From contig JAGTXK010000023.1 of assembly GCA_019096195.1 (NCBI GenBank), forward strand, positions 45,999 to 109,998: a stretch of 64,000 nucleotides of DNA, read 5' to 3'. The DNA comes from Boletus sp. NGJ (lineage: Eukaryota; Basidiomycota; Agaricomycetes; Boletales; Boletaceae). Shown here piece by piece: positions 22,897 through 34,195 of the stretch. The translations under genes and the position numbers were made by a program. The first letter of the stretch is position 1. The number at the start of each line of letters is the position of its first letter. Below the pieces are notes generated by a model that had not been told where the DNA came from, did no database searches, and worked only from the letters and a program-made list of their open reading frames with translations.

Positions 22897-24282
22897 GATT
22901 CACAATCAAATAGATTAACTATGCTCATGACAGGTCCAGGAGGGATGGAAAAACTCATGTTGTAAGATCAGTTAGAGCAGTCATGGAGCATTATGGACAT
23001 GGTCATATCATTCAATTTTTAGCACTGACTGGCACTGCCACATCCCTTGTAGATGGCATGACAATTTATAAAGGCCTAGGAATAAAAATCAAATCAAATC
23101 AAAAAGATAAGGGAAACCATCTGCCAGGTGAAAGCAAAAAGAACTACATCATACTTATCACTATTCAAAACCATACTAAGCTTCGGGATGAATGGAAAAA
23201 TGTGGAGTACCTATTTTTGGATGAAGCATCATTGCTGTCACTCCAGCTCCTTGCTGACATTGATCACACTCTTCATTTTGCAAAGGAAAAGCCCAATATG
23301 TGGTTTAGTGGCATCACTGTGATATTCATGGGTGATTTCTTTCAGTATCCTCTGGTTGGTGGAATGCTGTTATATCTTCCTTATGCTGGTCAAACAGATG
23401 ACAAGATTAAGAAGAGACTTGGGAGACTAGCTCGAAAGACTGTCAACACTGTTGTTTCCTTGAATGAACAGGAATTGAATGAAGACAGATCCTGAGTATG
23501 GAGATGCAATCCAACATTTGCAAGTTCAACAGTGCAGTCAAGAGGATATGGAGCTTTTTAATTCATGAGTTATCAAGTCAGTCATGAACTCCAGCAGTGT
23601 GGACATGGCCACTGATGAAAACAAAGATAGCATCATAATTGTATCTATGAATCTTCTTTATCAAACTCTGAATGACCATAAGGCGCTTGTGAACAGTCCA
23701 GGCTTGAATGGCTCAGTTGTTACATGTTTTGCTCTTGACAAATGCTCTCATTGTAAGCTTTGGATGGAAAAGAGATGCCACATGGTTGCTCAGAATATGT
23801 TGGCATTGAAAAACACACAATCACTACCAGACTTCATTTTACTCTATGAAGGCATGCCTGTCATACTTCGTATATGGAATATTTCTACTGATCTGGCAAT
23901 TACAAATGGTTCACAGGGAATTGTTCGAAAAATATTCATGAAAAAATACCCTCTGGATATTACATGTGTGTCCTGTATTATTGTTGAATTTCCTGATAGT
24001 AAGGCATAGCTAATGAACTTGCCAAAAGGTTATTAACCTATTCTTCCAGTGACATGGTCATTCACAGTACAACTGAAAACAGAAGATGGATAGATGGAGA
24101 AAACCCATGTAACCTACCATCAACTACCCATTCAATCCATGTTTGCTGCGACAGAACATTCAGCACAAGGAAAGACTCTCCCAAAGATTATTGTCAATCT
24201 GGCTGAAGGTGGCTTTTCAATGTATATGGCAGCTTCACGACCTCGAACAAGAGCCGGTTTATGCCTTATGCAGGAAATGTGA
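22897..24282 (+). pseudogene. Helitron polyprotein, PIF1-type helicase
   Basis: Directly after Gypsy-1 the frame resumes: LTMLMTGPGGMEKTHVVRSV is the Walker A region, in which the usual Gly of GPGGMGKT is Glu (GAA), which should abolish ATP binding. Walker B is YLFLDEASLLS at about 23,210. Helicase motifs ITVIFMGDFFQYPLVGG and later FAATEHSAQGKTLPKIIVNL and YMAASRPRTRAGLCL follow. PIF1-type helicases unwind DNA during rolling-circle transposition. Stops occur near 23,493 and 24,007. Confidence 0.82.
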
Positions 24283-25523
24283 CTTCAAGATCTTAATAAA
24301 CTGATTTCTGCTGACCTTCTTGCTAAAGTTTGTTGATTTGATGCACTTGAACACAACACATTAGCTCAGCACAGGTTTTGTAACAGATTGCTTGTCCTGG
24401 TACCAGATTCTCAATCTAAGAAATCACAAGAGTGTCACTTGGTTCCAAAGTTTGATGCTGGATAGAACAATGTCATGAAACTGAAGTGTAAGCATGATGA
24501 TAATTATCTCTCCATAGAAACACTGGTTGACACTGAAAATGATAACAAGCAGTTGCAATAGCATATAAAATGTTCAAGGTTGTCATTAGATGACTTATCA
24601 CTAGTGCATGAACCTTCATTGGAGGCAGGTTGTATGTGGTCTTTATTCAATTGGTCATGTAGTTCTGATGTTGTGTTCATAATCTTATTTCATGCATATT
24701 GTATAAGTCCACAGAAAAGTGTTTGGAATAGTCCTAATACTGTATACCTGGTATGCAATGCCTTTTGTCATCATTTCAGTGTCTATATTAGAATAATGCC
24801 TATTTTATATCCACAGATTTATTCAATAAATTTCGGAACAACTTTCAGGACGTACTGTATACTCATAACTCATCACAGTTTTCTCAGCATGGATATGTTG
24901 GAGCTTCTATATGCAATATCCTTAATTATCTTTTCCCTACACAAACATGTATGCTGGAATTTATTTACTCATGCACTACTCCTAGTTGTATGCCTGACTT
25001 CTCCCCTTCAGTGCTTGGATTGTCCTCCACAACAACAACATTTTCATCTATTGAAGTTCCAAATATACTTGGACCTCTACGTGCAATGCATCAAGATGAC
25101 ATGGGTCAACTTCTGTCAAATGTGTCTGATGAAAACATGACTGAGACATGGATCCATAACTTCTTCAGAATCCAACTGAACTGTCATAGTCATTCATTCA
25201 ACCCCATTCATTCACAACAATCATATGAAGGTCAACTAATACAATGTTTGTGTTTGGTAACTTTGAATGTGCAATGTCTAATCCCATTTGTCCTTTCCAA
25301 TAGATCTTGATCACCATGTCAAATAGAAAAGCTTATTTTGTTCTTAGAGGTATCATATACCACAGCAACTACCACTTCTCAGCTCATTTGCTCCTTGGCA
25401 GTGATATTTGGTGTTACGATGGTTAGCTCAACAACAGAAGTCTGTTCATGGATACCCAGAATATTCCATGTGACATTCAAAGCTTCAGAGGAAAAAGTGC
25501 TCATATTTACGTGTATACATTAA
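24283..25523 (+). pseudogene. Helitron polyprotein, C-terminal region with cysteine-peptidase-like boxes
   Basis: The helicase end (LQDLNKLISADLLAKV, FDALEHNTLAQ) is followed by SLEAGCMWSLFNWSCSSDVV at about 24,615 and, near the end, a His block (NYHFSAHLLLGSDIWCYDG) at about 25,360. The spacing of an Asn-x-x-Cys box and a distal His-x-Ser-Ala/Trp-Tyr-Asp block resembles the Cys and His boxes of papain-like deubiquitinases (USP/OTU type); this is inference from pattern only. The intervening block (MLEFIYSCTTPSCMPDFSPS; LGPLRAMHQDDMGQLLSNVS) is well conserved in look. The region ends near 25,523. Confidence 0.6.
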
Positions 25524-26820
25524 AGGATGCCATTCAGATGAAGAGCTTATGGCATTGTTGAGGTCCCATGCCTGCAACTTCAAGAAGCATCCAAGGTGTT
25601 GATGGAATTGGTAAGGAACAAACAACATTTTTCCATTTATATTGCTGTGTGGAACTGACACATACACCACATCCACAGGTATTTAAGAACTTTAGTTGCA
25701 AAAGTGTTGACCATTCAGTTCCTTGCTGAGTTGTTCATTATACACCTACATCATTCCCAATCTCCTTGTTTCTCACAACATTGAAAATGACTTGTGCTAA
25801 GGCCCATTCCTCTCATCTCAACATGGTGCCTGAGGCCACTCAGCCTGCTGTTGTTCAGGCTGACAGTGAGCCAATGACTGCAACCACATCTTGCTTGCCT
25901 CTGCTCACCTGCACCTCACCCTTAACTCCAAATCTTATTCCAACAACACTGCCAGTGTCGATGAACCATGGCTCCCCAATTCTGTTGTCCACCTCTTGTG
26001 GATCCACCACCACACTCAACACTCCCAAGAATGACAATGAAGCTTTCAACTCAAACCCAACTCCTTTCTACATCTCTCTTTTACATAGTGCCATGAAAGG
26101 GGGATGTTCTACACTCAATGTCATCCTTGACACTCTTGCGAAGAGCAACATCATCCAATGAGGCCTGCCATGGGTAATTCTGCCAAATATTGGGCCACCA
26201 AGGATGGAAGTGCTTTGCACTTGAAATTTCTGGTGAAGTTGGATCTTTTGGGACAGTTCTCCAAGATTGGCACATATTTTAATCTTGGTGATAACAGAGC
26301 ACATTTTATATCTAAGTCTCAGAGCTATTTCATTTAACTAACTCTAATAGTGTGGTAGATTGACATTGCAGCATTGTAAAAGGTCAAAGCACAGTTCAAG
26401 TTATGTCCATTGGATGAAGATGATATGTTGTATCCTTCTGAAGCCATTGAATGCTTATGATTTGCACACCATGCAATCATCACTTTTTGTTCTGAAGTCA
26501 AGGCAGTTTGTAACAAAGGTGAAAGTTTTCTGAATATTAGCTAATGATGCTTTGCTAATACAACATTGTATTACTTGCAGGTATTCCACCATCCAAGCTA
26601 CCCAATGTCAGCCCATTCTATCAAATGCTTCACCATGAAAACCATTACTGCCTTATTGTTCACACTGAGGCACTCTTCAAAGATGTGCCAAATCCTTAGA
26701 TTTTGACAATAGCTTCAACCATGACTTTCGCATCCCTTAGCAGTAAGTTTGTTTTGTCCCTTTTTTATTTTTCTTGTTTTATTAACATTATGATTGTTAA
26801 ACTTGCTTATCAGAGGAATT
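25524..26820. other. Downstream of the Helitron: unassigned AT-rich sequence
   Basis: A 131-codon plus-strand frame at 25,766-26,161, rich in Pro/Thr/Ser and Leu, is the only sizeable one; it is unrecognised and may be a captured or Helitron-tail open frame. CpG is nearly absent (two in 25,741-26,340). The Helitron 3' end probably lies here, but I could not identify a hairpin plus CTRR. Confidence 0.4.
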
Positions 26821-26915
26821 GACATTACAGCTGTTTTCATTTCTCTATAGAAAGCAAAATTCAAAAAGTTGCACCTCAGAGATGGCTGAAAAAGGACCCT
26901 GGGTGCAGCTGAGTA
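26821..26915 (+). repeat. Left arm of a ~95-bp inverted repeat
   Basis: The sequence from TGACATTACAGCTGTTTT to CCCTGGGTGCAGCTGAGT reappears reverse-complemented at about 29,783-29,882 with few differences (for example AAGCAAAATTCAAAAAGT is shared). The arms lie 2.9 kb apart. Confidence 0.75.
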
Positions 26916-26969
26916 GTGTAGTTCTAGTAGCTGACACATTGCTTTTGATTTTCCATACTGGCATGTCAA

Positions 26970-28497
26970 TCAAGCCAATCAAGCCTAAGTAGTATGCTTT
27001 TACTGTTGCCCTCACTGTTTACACAGTACTCAAGCAGTCAACCAAGGGCAAGAGTACTGTCAAGCAACAAGAGAAGTCCATAAAAACCAAGGAATTACTT
27101 TTTCCATTGAACAAGGACAACTACAGTATGTTGAATCCATGGAAAGCATTCTTGAGAAGCATGGACAGACTCAATACAAGCTCTCAAAGAAGCAGTGGTT
27201 CTTGTTCAAGTTTACCATGGTGAAGATGAAGGAGTATGGTTCTCTGAGTTGTTTGTAGTTGCCTAACTGCATGAACTTTTTTTAGCCAGCATGTGAGTGA
27301 GGTGATGGATGTTAATAACGAGCTAGACTACAAAGAGATGGTCCGAAAAATCTGTGACACTACAGGTGACCTCACAGCAATGAAGATTTTTGTCAATATG
27401 AAACACATTGAAAAGCTCCTATCACATCAAGTAAATGCTCAATCTGGTGACAAAGAATCCAGTGGAACGGATAATATCCAAGTATTCAATCATTTTACCA
27501 TAGCTCAAGTTGTTCTAACATGATATGCCAGCCACCCTGATCTGCTTCAGAACATCTGGATGCACATCTCACCCAGTGGCATACAATGCTTGCAAAAAGG
27601 TACAAAAATGATCAGAATTAAGGCCTCATATATGTTATGCCATCTGGTCATGCTCTTCTACTTACTCCTGTGATGGTACTCAACTAGGCCCATACTATGG
27701 TATGTGTTTCATATAATCTGAATCTGATACTAAAAAAGTCTCATTATATTATAGGAGGAAGGACAGGCAACATTGGATATGCTGCTGAACATCCTGTTCT
27801 TTGATCCTACAAACAAAATGCCGTTTTTACATCTGATGCACAAGATACAGGCTCTAAACACCAATGTAATACCAACTCAGAATCCTATGCCTGACATCAA
27901 CTCACTTACATTGGTCATGCTTCTCCAGATGCTCACTAATCTATCTCAGTCTGCTGGGCCAGCTTGTGGCTCTGATATTGCTACTCTGAATATTTCTACT
28001 GTTCTGATGGTGTCCAGCCTCCAAAGACACCTGTTCATCATACCTCAGAGAGATCTACAGTACCTCACCTCCAGTCCTGTCACCTTCCCACCTCCTTTGG
28101 TTTCTCAAATTTGTGGAGATGGAGCTTCATGTTGTGAATGCCACTGCATATGAGCAAAGACTTGCAGCACAGCATATCAGCCCAGACATCCTCTCAGACA
28201 TCAATGACAAGATCCTTACTGCTGAAATAGGAATCCCAACTGAAGATATAGTCCATCTGAAAAGGGGATCTACTATCTGGTGGAATGGACCTGATGCAAA
28301 ACAAAAGCACCACTTGACAAGCCCATCAAAGTCACCTACTCACCAACCACCACAGAAGAAGGTTGCCTATGAGAAGAAATACCATAATGGCAGTGGTTGC
28401 TGTTTTACTGGACCACCAATGATCATTGGAGATGGTAATGATGATGCATCTAAAGATTATAATCTTTGGTATCAATTGATGGATTACAGCACCTAGC
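26970..28497 (+). pseudogene. Unrecognised decayed gene between inverted repeat arms
   Basis: Several plus-strand frames with exon-like character: QYVESMESILEKHGQTQYKL (about 27,120), then VMDVNNELDYKEMVRKICD and LTAMKIFVNMKHIEKLL (about 27,300-27,420), a block ending at 28,153, and LAAQHISPDILSDINDKILT with PTEDIVHLKRGSTIWWNGPD (about 28,150-28,300). The overall impression is a multi-exon host-type gene broken by stops, possibly captured by a transposon. I do not recognise its family and assign no function. Confidence 0.35.
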
Positions 28498-28662
28498 TTC
28501 CTGTTCTAAGAGGGTTTATCATTTGTGAGGACAAGAATGAGGATAGCTTGTTCATTTAATGGATGATTTTCATGTCATTTTCCTAGTTGTAATGCATTGC
28601 TGTGCCATTGTTGCAAACAGTTACAAAGTAGTCATTGTGGAAGAAATACAACACTAATTCTA

Positions 28663-29735
28663 CTACACAATATAATCTGAGGCACAAAAATACCCCTTTG
28701 CTTTGTCAGGGGTAATATTCTGAGAAGTGTGTGTGATCATAGTCATCGAGAAATCATTTGGATGTGCTAAAAAAATACCTTGATTGATGAAAAAGCTTGC
28801 TTGATCAAGTTGTAATTGGGAGAGTAGAGTGGAAGGAAGATGAGTTTGCAAACTAGAAACAGTTAGTATATGAAAAACAATGTTTTTGATGACATATGGT
28901 GCATGTCTTCAATAAGTGTGTGGATTGCCTCACTCTTGTAAATGCAGCAGTTGTTCATGACAATGACACTGTGGGGACTAGGATATGGGTTTGTGAGGGA
29001 CATTTGTATCAAAGAAAGGTCAATATAATGCATGGAAAATGATCAAAACTTACCACATGTTCTTCCAGAAATTTCAAGAAACATTGACCATCAACTGGTC
29101 CCTTGATGATGTCATATGCAACAATACCATCCAGGGTGATAATGGAAATGATAGAATACCTTGTTCCATGAACAAAGTACCTCTGGACAAGACAGCGAAC
29201 ACCTCTCATTAATCACCCATGTAGACAGGCAGACATCCATTTATCTTTTGAAGCCTCATCAATGAAAATGAGCATATTTGGATCTGGTACATCTGTCGCG
29301 ATGCAATTCATGTAGATTACCCACATCTCTTCATTTTGCTCCATAGCTAGAGCAGAGATGACCTTCTGGGTGATACAAAGACATTGGAGAGTTTATAGAA
29401 GGGTTGAAAGAGTAACAAACTTTTGACGCTTCACCCAAATTTCATGCTGGATCTTGTCAAGGTAGATAGTACTATGATGTTGAGCAATGGCAGAAATAAA
29501 ACTAACATCTGTTGAGCTGAGGACTTGATGGTGCCCAAGCAACTGAGAGTATTTGTATGGGTCAGTGATGATGCCATATTTTGCATGGAAAGAGAGTATT
29601 TTGTATGCAAGTGACTTCTTAATGCCTAATATGCAACAGATATCATTGATGCTATAGTCATCTTGATATAAAAGTGGTACTTGAGCCTTGACACTGAGAG
29701 GTACAGAGTAGAACATCAATGGTGGTGACTGCAAG
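28663..29735 (-). pseudogene. IS630/Tc1-like DDE transposase (fungal type), decayed
   Basis: On the minus strand the N-terminal helix-turn-helix region reads VPLLYQDDYSINDICCILGI (29,700-29,600) with WVKRQKFVTLS. The DDE core has FVHGTRYSIISIITLDGIVA and KGPVDGQCFLKFLEEHV (29,180-29,040), and the end, near 28,800-28,670, reads LAHPNDFSMTMITHTSQNIT. These blocks and their order match the fungal IS630-like endonuclease family. Frameshifts separate the pieces, so it is inactive. Confidence 0.7.
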
Positions 29736-29782
29736 TGGCAGCATAGTGGAAAACAAACTACACTTACTCAGGTGCAGCTCAC

Positions 29783-29882
29783 TCAACTGCACCCAGGGAC
29801 CTTTCCCAGCCGTCTCTGAGGCATGACTTTTTGAATTTTGCTTTTCATGAAGAAATAAAAACAGCTGTAATGTCACCAAGTA
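29783..29882 (-). repeat. Right arm of the ~95-bp inverted repeat
   Basis: Reverse complement of 26,821-26,915 with few mismatches. Its outer part also contains GGTGCAGCTCACTCAACTGCACC, an imperfect palindrome that could be a terminal repeat of the IS630-like element whose transposase begins just inside. Confidence 0.7.
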
Positions 29883-30949
29883 AGGCAAAAGCAGTTGCCA
29901 CTGTCCAAGTCAAGGCCAAGACAGTGAAACCTATGGCCAAACGGAGGCCAGGTAACAATCAATCTTGAATTTGTACCTATCAAAATGAGACTTACAACAG
30001 CTTGATCAGGTGCCTGAGTCTGGCCTATTTTCAACATGTCTAACCCTGCTTATCACTATAAAAGTCTGTATGGTGTTTATGACCTCAGAGAGGTAAAAGT
30101 GATTGCTCCCAATGTTCATGACTGTAATGGCATTCTCATCCATCCAGGTGAGTATGAACGAAAGTCAAGATGGGGATGTAGTCAAAGTGGATGTTATCAT
30201 GAAATTGTAAGGTCATTTTAAGAAATTTCAATGGAATTTATGACAACTCATTCTGTACCTTCTCTGACTGTTTGGCAGGTGGACCATCTGAGGGAGCAGT
30301 ACCATGAAAAACCTAAAAGACACCAACAGGTCTCACATTTACCAGCTCATCCTGCAAGAGATGAAGTTTATGCCTTATGACTCATACCTCAGAAAGGGGA
30401 TGATGGCAAAGGCAAAAGAAAGGCTAAGGATGAGCCAAGTGGCCAGTTCCCAACAAAGAAAACTGGTTCTGCCACTCTTGCTGACAGCATGGACCTTGGA
30501 TAATGACGAAGTGCTTTAGTTTAAACTGGATGACATACACAAGTGGTTGAGAAAAGACATTTCTTGGAAATGAATATATATAGCTATCAAATCAACACAT
30601 TTGTTCCTGATGTTTTCTTTCTTTTCTTGAAAGAGAAAAGGTTTACAGTCTGTTGAACTGTCTGAAGTTGGGGACTGGTGCTCAGTGCCACTACAATTGG
30701 ATATGGAATGTAATTAATGTGCCTGCACTCAGTTGTCCACTTTGCAAGGGTCCTTATTCAAGTGTTTGAGCTTGTGAAGCTTGTGAACTCAATGGTGAAG
30801 TTTCCCCTGCCTACCAAAGAGTCAAAGCAAGATCATTTTTTCCATTACCTTCATCCACTGCTTCCAGGTCCAGCAGAATCATTCAACAATCATCTAAGCA
30901 TTACATTAATTGACAATGTAGTAGGAGTGGTAGATATGAATAAGATAAG
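29883..30949 (+). other. Decayed sequence with short unassigned frames
   Basis: Short plus-strand frames occur: a Lys/Ala-rich start at 29,875-29,950 followed by a possible donor (GGTAAC), YHYKSLYGVYDLREVKVIAP (30,050) with a Cys-containing end WGCSQSGCYHEIV, and later basic stretches. They could be exons of one broken gene. I do not recognise it. Confidence 0.3.
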
Positions 30950-30954
30950 GTGAT

Positions 30955-31206
30955 TCCCACAATTAGGACTGAGTTTACACGAGCAAGATGTGAGGGAATG
31001 AAGGGTATAGAACTCTTTTTGGCCCCTCTGGTAGCCTCTGTACTTATACTAGGGTACTCTATTGCCTTTATAAGCTATTCACTCATCTATAATCTGAGGG
31101 TATAGGCCCTTGATATTTTGGTATTGTACTCCTCTCCCCATACTGTATATTCAGCCAGATGTAGCTTGTACCCTATATTTGGTATATCACTTACTTAAGC
31201 TCAACA
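30955..31206 (-). repeat. Copia-1 3' LTR (inner edge sharp, outer edge approximate)
   Basis: It begins TGTTGAGCTTAAG (minus strand, from 31,206) right after the polypurine tract. The outer boundary near 30,955 is a guess, because no second LTR copy or target duplication was found. Confidence 0.6.
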
Positions 31207-32562
31207 CTCCCCCTTAACTCTAATGTAGGCCAAGTCCAATAACAAGTTGTTGATGCCTGGCTCTTGATAGAGCCTTGGTCAATATATCAGCTACCATTAT
31301 TTCTGTAGTGCAGTAGTCCAATTTTATCCACCCTTCTTGGATTTTGTCTTGGAGGTATAGATTTTTAAGATTGAAGTGTTTTGATCACTTATAAAATTGG
31401 AGATTTATGCCTGTTGTGAGTGTGAATTTATTGTCTCCATATAATAATGTGGGTTCTCATGGTATGAACCCAAGTTTGGTGTATAAATTTTATAGCCATA
31501 TCACCTCTCATTCTGCATCGGCCATAGATATGAATTCAGCTTCAGTAGCTGATAAGATTGGCACATTTCCCTTTTTGGAATGCCACATGATGGCACCTCC
31601 ATTTAGAATGAAGACATTACCATTTGTGGAACTAAGGTTGGGATTGCTAGCAAAGCTTGCATCTGCATAACTGTAAAACCCTTTGATTTTTGTATTTTAT
31701 GCATATGTGAGACTTAAATTTTTAGTCCCTTTTAGGTACTATAGTACTCTCTTTACTACACTCCAATGTTCCATGTCCAGGTTACTGTTGAATGAGCATA
31801 GCTTATTTACCACATATGCTATATTGGAATGATTACCAATTGCGGTGTGCATTAGAGATCCAGTTAGTGACACAAGTTCCCATTTTTGGTAGGTGTGTTA
31901 TCTGTTTCCACTCATGATTGCAACTTTACATTCAGATCGAGCAGTGTAGATACTGGGCTTGCATTCTGCATATTGTATTTCTCAAGCACTTGCTTGATAT
32001 ATTTTGTCTGTTTTATGCAGAGCATTCCTTTTGCTTGGTCTCATGTGATTTCAAGTCTGACAAGTTTGTTTGGCTTGCCCAGATTGGTGATCTCAAATAA
32101 TTTGTTTAGCTCCCTTTTGAGATTACTCATGCAATTCTTGTTATTTGTGAATAGTAGTAGATTGTCAACCTGTACTGTAATTATTTCCTCTTTTTGTTTT
32201 AGATAGACATATGGATCAGAGTACAGTCATTTAAATCGTATGGTATTCATTTTGGAGTTGAATTCTTTGTTCCATTCTTGACCGGACTGCTTAAGTTCAT
32301 ATATGATGTTTATTAGCTAATATACTGTAGCTGTGAGGTGCCATGATTATTGTAACTGTCCAGCTGACTTGTGTATATTTCCTCTTTTAGGTGTCCATTT
32401 AGGTATATCCCTTTGATGTTCATTTGTTGTATTTCCCCAGTCCTCTGTATACTACTAGTGTGAGAATAGATCTTATAGTTTCTAGACACATAACTGGTGA
32501 GAACATCTCATTGTAGTCCATGCTGGGAATTTGGCTATATCCTCTGGCAATGAGTTGGGCTT

Positions 32563-33472
32563 TGTTACGACCACTCGTAACTGGGTGACACATTACCACA
32601 TAATTGAACTCTGTTGATTACCGAACTAGCTGGACTTGAGCAACTGGCTCCCTAGGCCTGAGTTCCCTAGGTATGGGGACCGACAGCTAGCTTTATGTAG
32701 AGCCTTCTTCTCTAGAGAGAGTGAGGGACATCCCTATGACCAATGGTGGAGTCTTGGACTTTGAGGATAGTGACACCTGTCATCCTATCATTCTACAAGG
32801 AAACCCTTCTTGTAGAGGCCTGTATTAGTGTTGCTGTTGGTTAGATGCATGAACAACCTTTCCTGAGCAGAACTGTGTCTGCGTATATACCACTGCTGGT
32901 TAAGCATGCAAACAGATAGCAAGAAAGCCACACAAGTGTGAAGTGATGAGAAGAAGTATCACAAGCACAAGTATTGTCACTTCCAGAGTGGGTGCAGACC
33001 CTGAAGTGATGTGGAACTGAGAGTAGAGTTGATTACATGGTAAGAAGTGTAGATCAAAGTTAAGGGCTATAGTACATGAAGGGCGTATGCCCATATATAT
33101 AGACCTTCCTAATCTAGGGCAGGCTTCTCATCATATATAGTAATTGTAGATCGCAGATTGAATATTACTATGAAAGGAGATTATAGGCATCAGATGAATG
33201 AGGAAATGGGATACTGGGCTATGTATGAGAGAATATAGCCAAGGAGGCAATGTTTGTGATTGAATCAGAGGTGAAATGCATATAGGTGAAATAAAGGGCT
33301 GTGTCACAGCCATAGTGATACATCACCTAGAAAGGGTGTTCAGAATGGGGCAATGCTTGGGTAGGTGTCATGGGAGAATCCCAAGTTGTAGGAGTTGAAG
33401 AGTAGGTCGTCCCAGAGTCCGGAAGGGGGAGTAGGAAGAGAAAAAGGCATACCCCCTTCTACAACCATAACA
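32563..33472 (-). repeat. LTR-A copy 1: 910-bp solo LTR inside Copia-1
   Basis: On the plus strand it begins TGTTACGACC and ends ACCATAACA, flanked by GGCTT (32,558-32,562) and GACTT (33,473-33,477), a 5-bp target duplication with one mismatch. Removing it plus one duplicate restores the copia frame (KYKAQLIARGYSQ). The transcribed orientation is taken as minus, because a TATA-like TATATATA (about 33,095) precedes the conserved short frame at 33,000-32,900. Confidence 0.9.
32900..33000 (-). CDS. LTR-A copy 1 short hydrophobic reading frame
   Basis: Directly after TTCAG the minus strand reads SAPTLEVTILVLVILLLITS and then HLCGFLAICLHA with a stop. The frame aligns without gaps over about 25 residues with the copies at 47,442, 56,468 and 61,884: LE[VA], a run of 15-20 hydrophobic residues, then in three copies HLC[GA]. 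No ATG is in the same place as in copy 3 (GGG instead), so translation would need an upstream exon. The function is unknown; the look is of one membrane segment. Confidence 0.45.
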
Positions 33473-34195
33473 GACTTTGTATTTTTGTAGATTACCATCT
33501 TTGTCATATTTTCTGACAAATACCCATTTGTTGGATATGGGTTTTCTATTTTTGGGTCCCTCAGTTAATTCCCAGATACTCATCTTATGTAATATTTCCA
33601 ACTCTGTTTCAATAGCCTTTTCCAATTTTGGCCATTCAGATAATTGTTTGGCTTTAGCTAGATTCTTCAAGTCTTTATTCCTGAGTGCCATTTTGCTGAA
33701 TGCCATGTAGATAATTTCAGCCATAGTAATCCTAAACTCGTCAATATGATTGTCTGGATGGTTAGGCATTGATTCTAATATTTCAGGATTGTCTAATTTT
33801 TGTTTCTTATTAGTATTCTGTAATGCTTCATTATCTACATGTTTGTGCTTGGTATCCTCCCCCTCAGACTGTGGGTCTGTCACCTGTGCAGGAAGATTTG
33901 TCATCAAAAGAATCTATAATTCCATGTGACTTTCAGTGTGTGATGTTTTGTGTCATAGTATCTGATTCCTTTGGATCTGTCCTCATGTCCTACAATTAAT
34001 GTTCTTTGACATGGGGATCCAACTTAGATATATTGAGTAATTTGTTGAAAATTCAGACTTTCTGACTGAATTTCTAAATGTGGGAAATGTCTGGTCAGTT
34101 ACCATGCCATTTTTGGTAGGGTGTCATGTCTGATATGGATCAGGTAAATGCCTGATTTTGAATATACATTGTGTGTCTCATTGCTTCAGGCCATA

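Larger units (their letters stand above)
11900..25523 (+). mobile_element. Decayed Helitron, split by Gypsy-1 (15,734-22,896)
   Basis: A rolling-circle transposon of the agaricomycete DUF6570 type. In order along the plus strand are a DUF6570-like region, a Helitron helicase-like N domain, the HUH replication region, a zinc-like/Rep C region, and, after the inserted retroelement, a PIF1-type helicase and a C-terminal domain with Cys/His-box features. Many stops and frameshifts are present, so it is non-autonomous. I did not find the 5'-TC and 3'-CTRR ends, so limits are those of recognisable coding sequence only; the true element may start near 10,750 and end downstream of 25,523. CpG is strongly depleted, indicating age. 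Confidence 0.85.
30955..34140 (-). mobile_element. Copia-1: Ty1/copia remnant, interrupted by a solo LTR-A
   Basis: Read on the minus strand, high to low: integrase C-terminal block (VGHEDRSKGIRYYDT, about 33,990), RT start (ELEILHKMSIWELTEG; ISNKWVFVRKYDKDG, about 33,580-33,490), then after the solo LTR (32,563-33,472) AQLIARGYSQIPSMDYNEMF, RNase H (GGAIMWHSKKGNVPILSATE near 31,570) and the polyprotein end LTKALSRARHQQLVIGLGLH (about 31,250). A polypurine tract AAGGGGGAG then abuts TGTTGAGC, the 3' LTR start at 31,206. The 5' half is missing and stops are numerous. Confidence 0.85.

Noticed and set aside
24580-25140. Separate membrane protein gene (186-codon hydrophobic frame)
   Set aside because: It is the out-of-frame reading of the Helitron C-terminal region; conserved blocks in the neighbouring frame explain the sequence.
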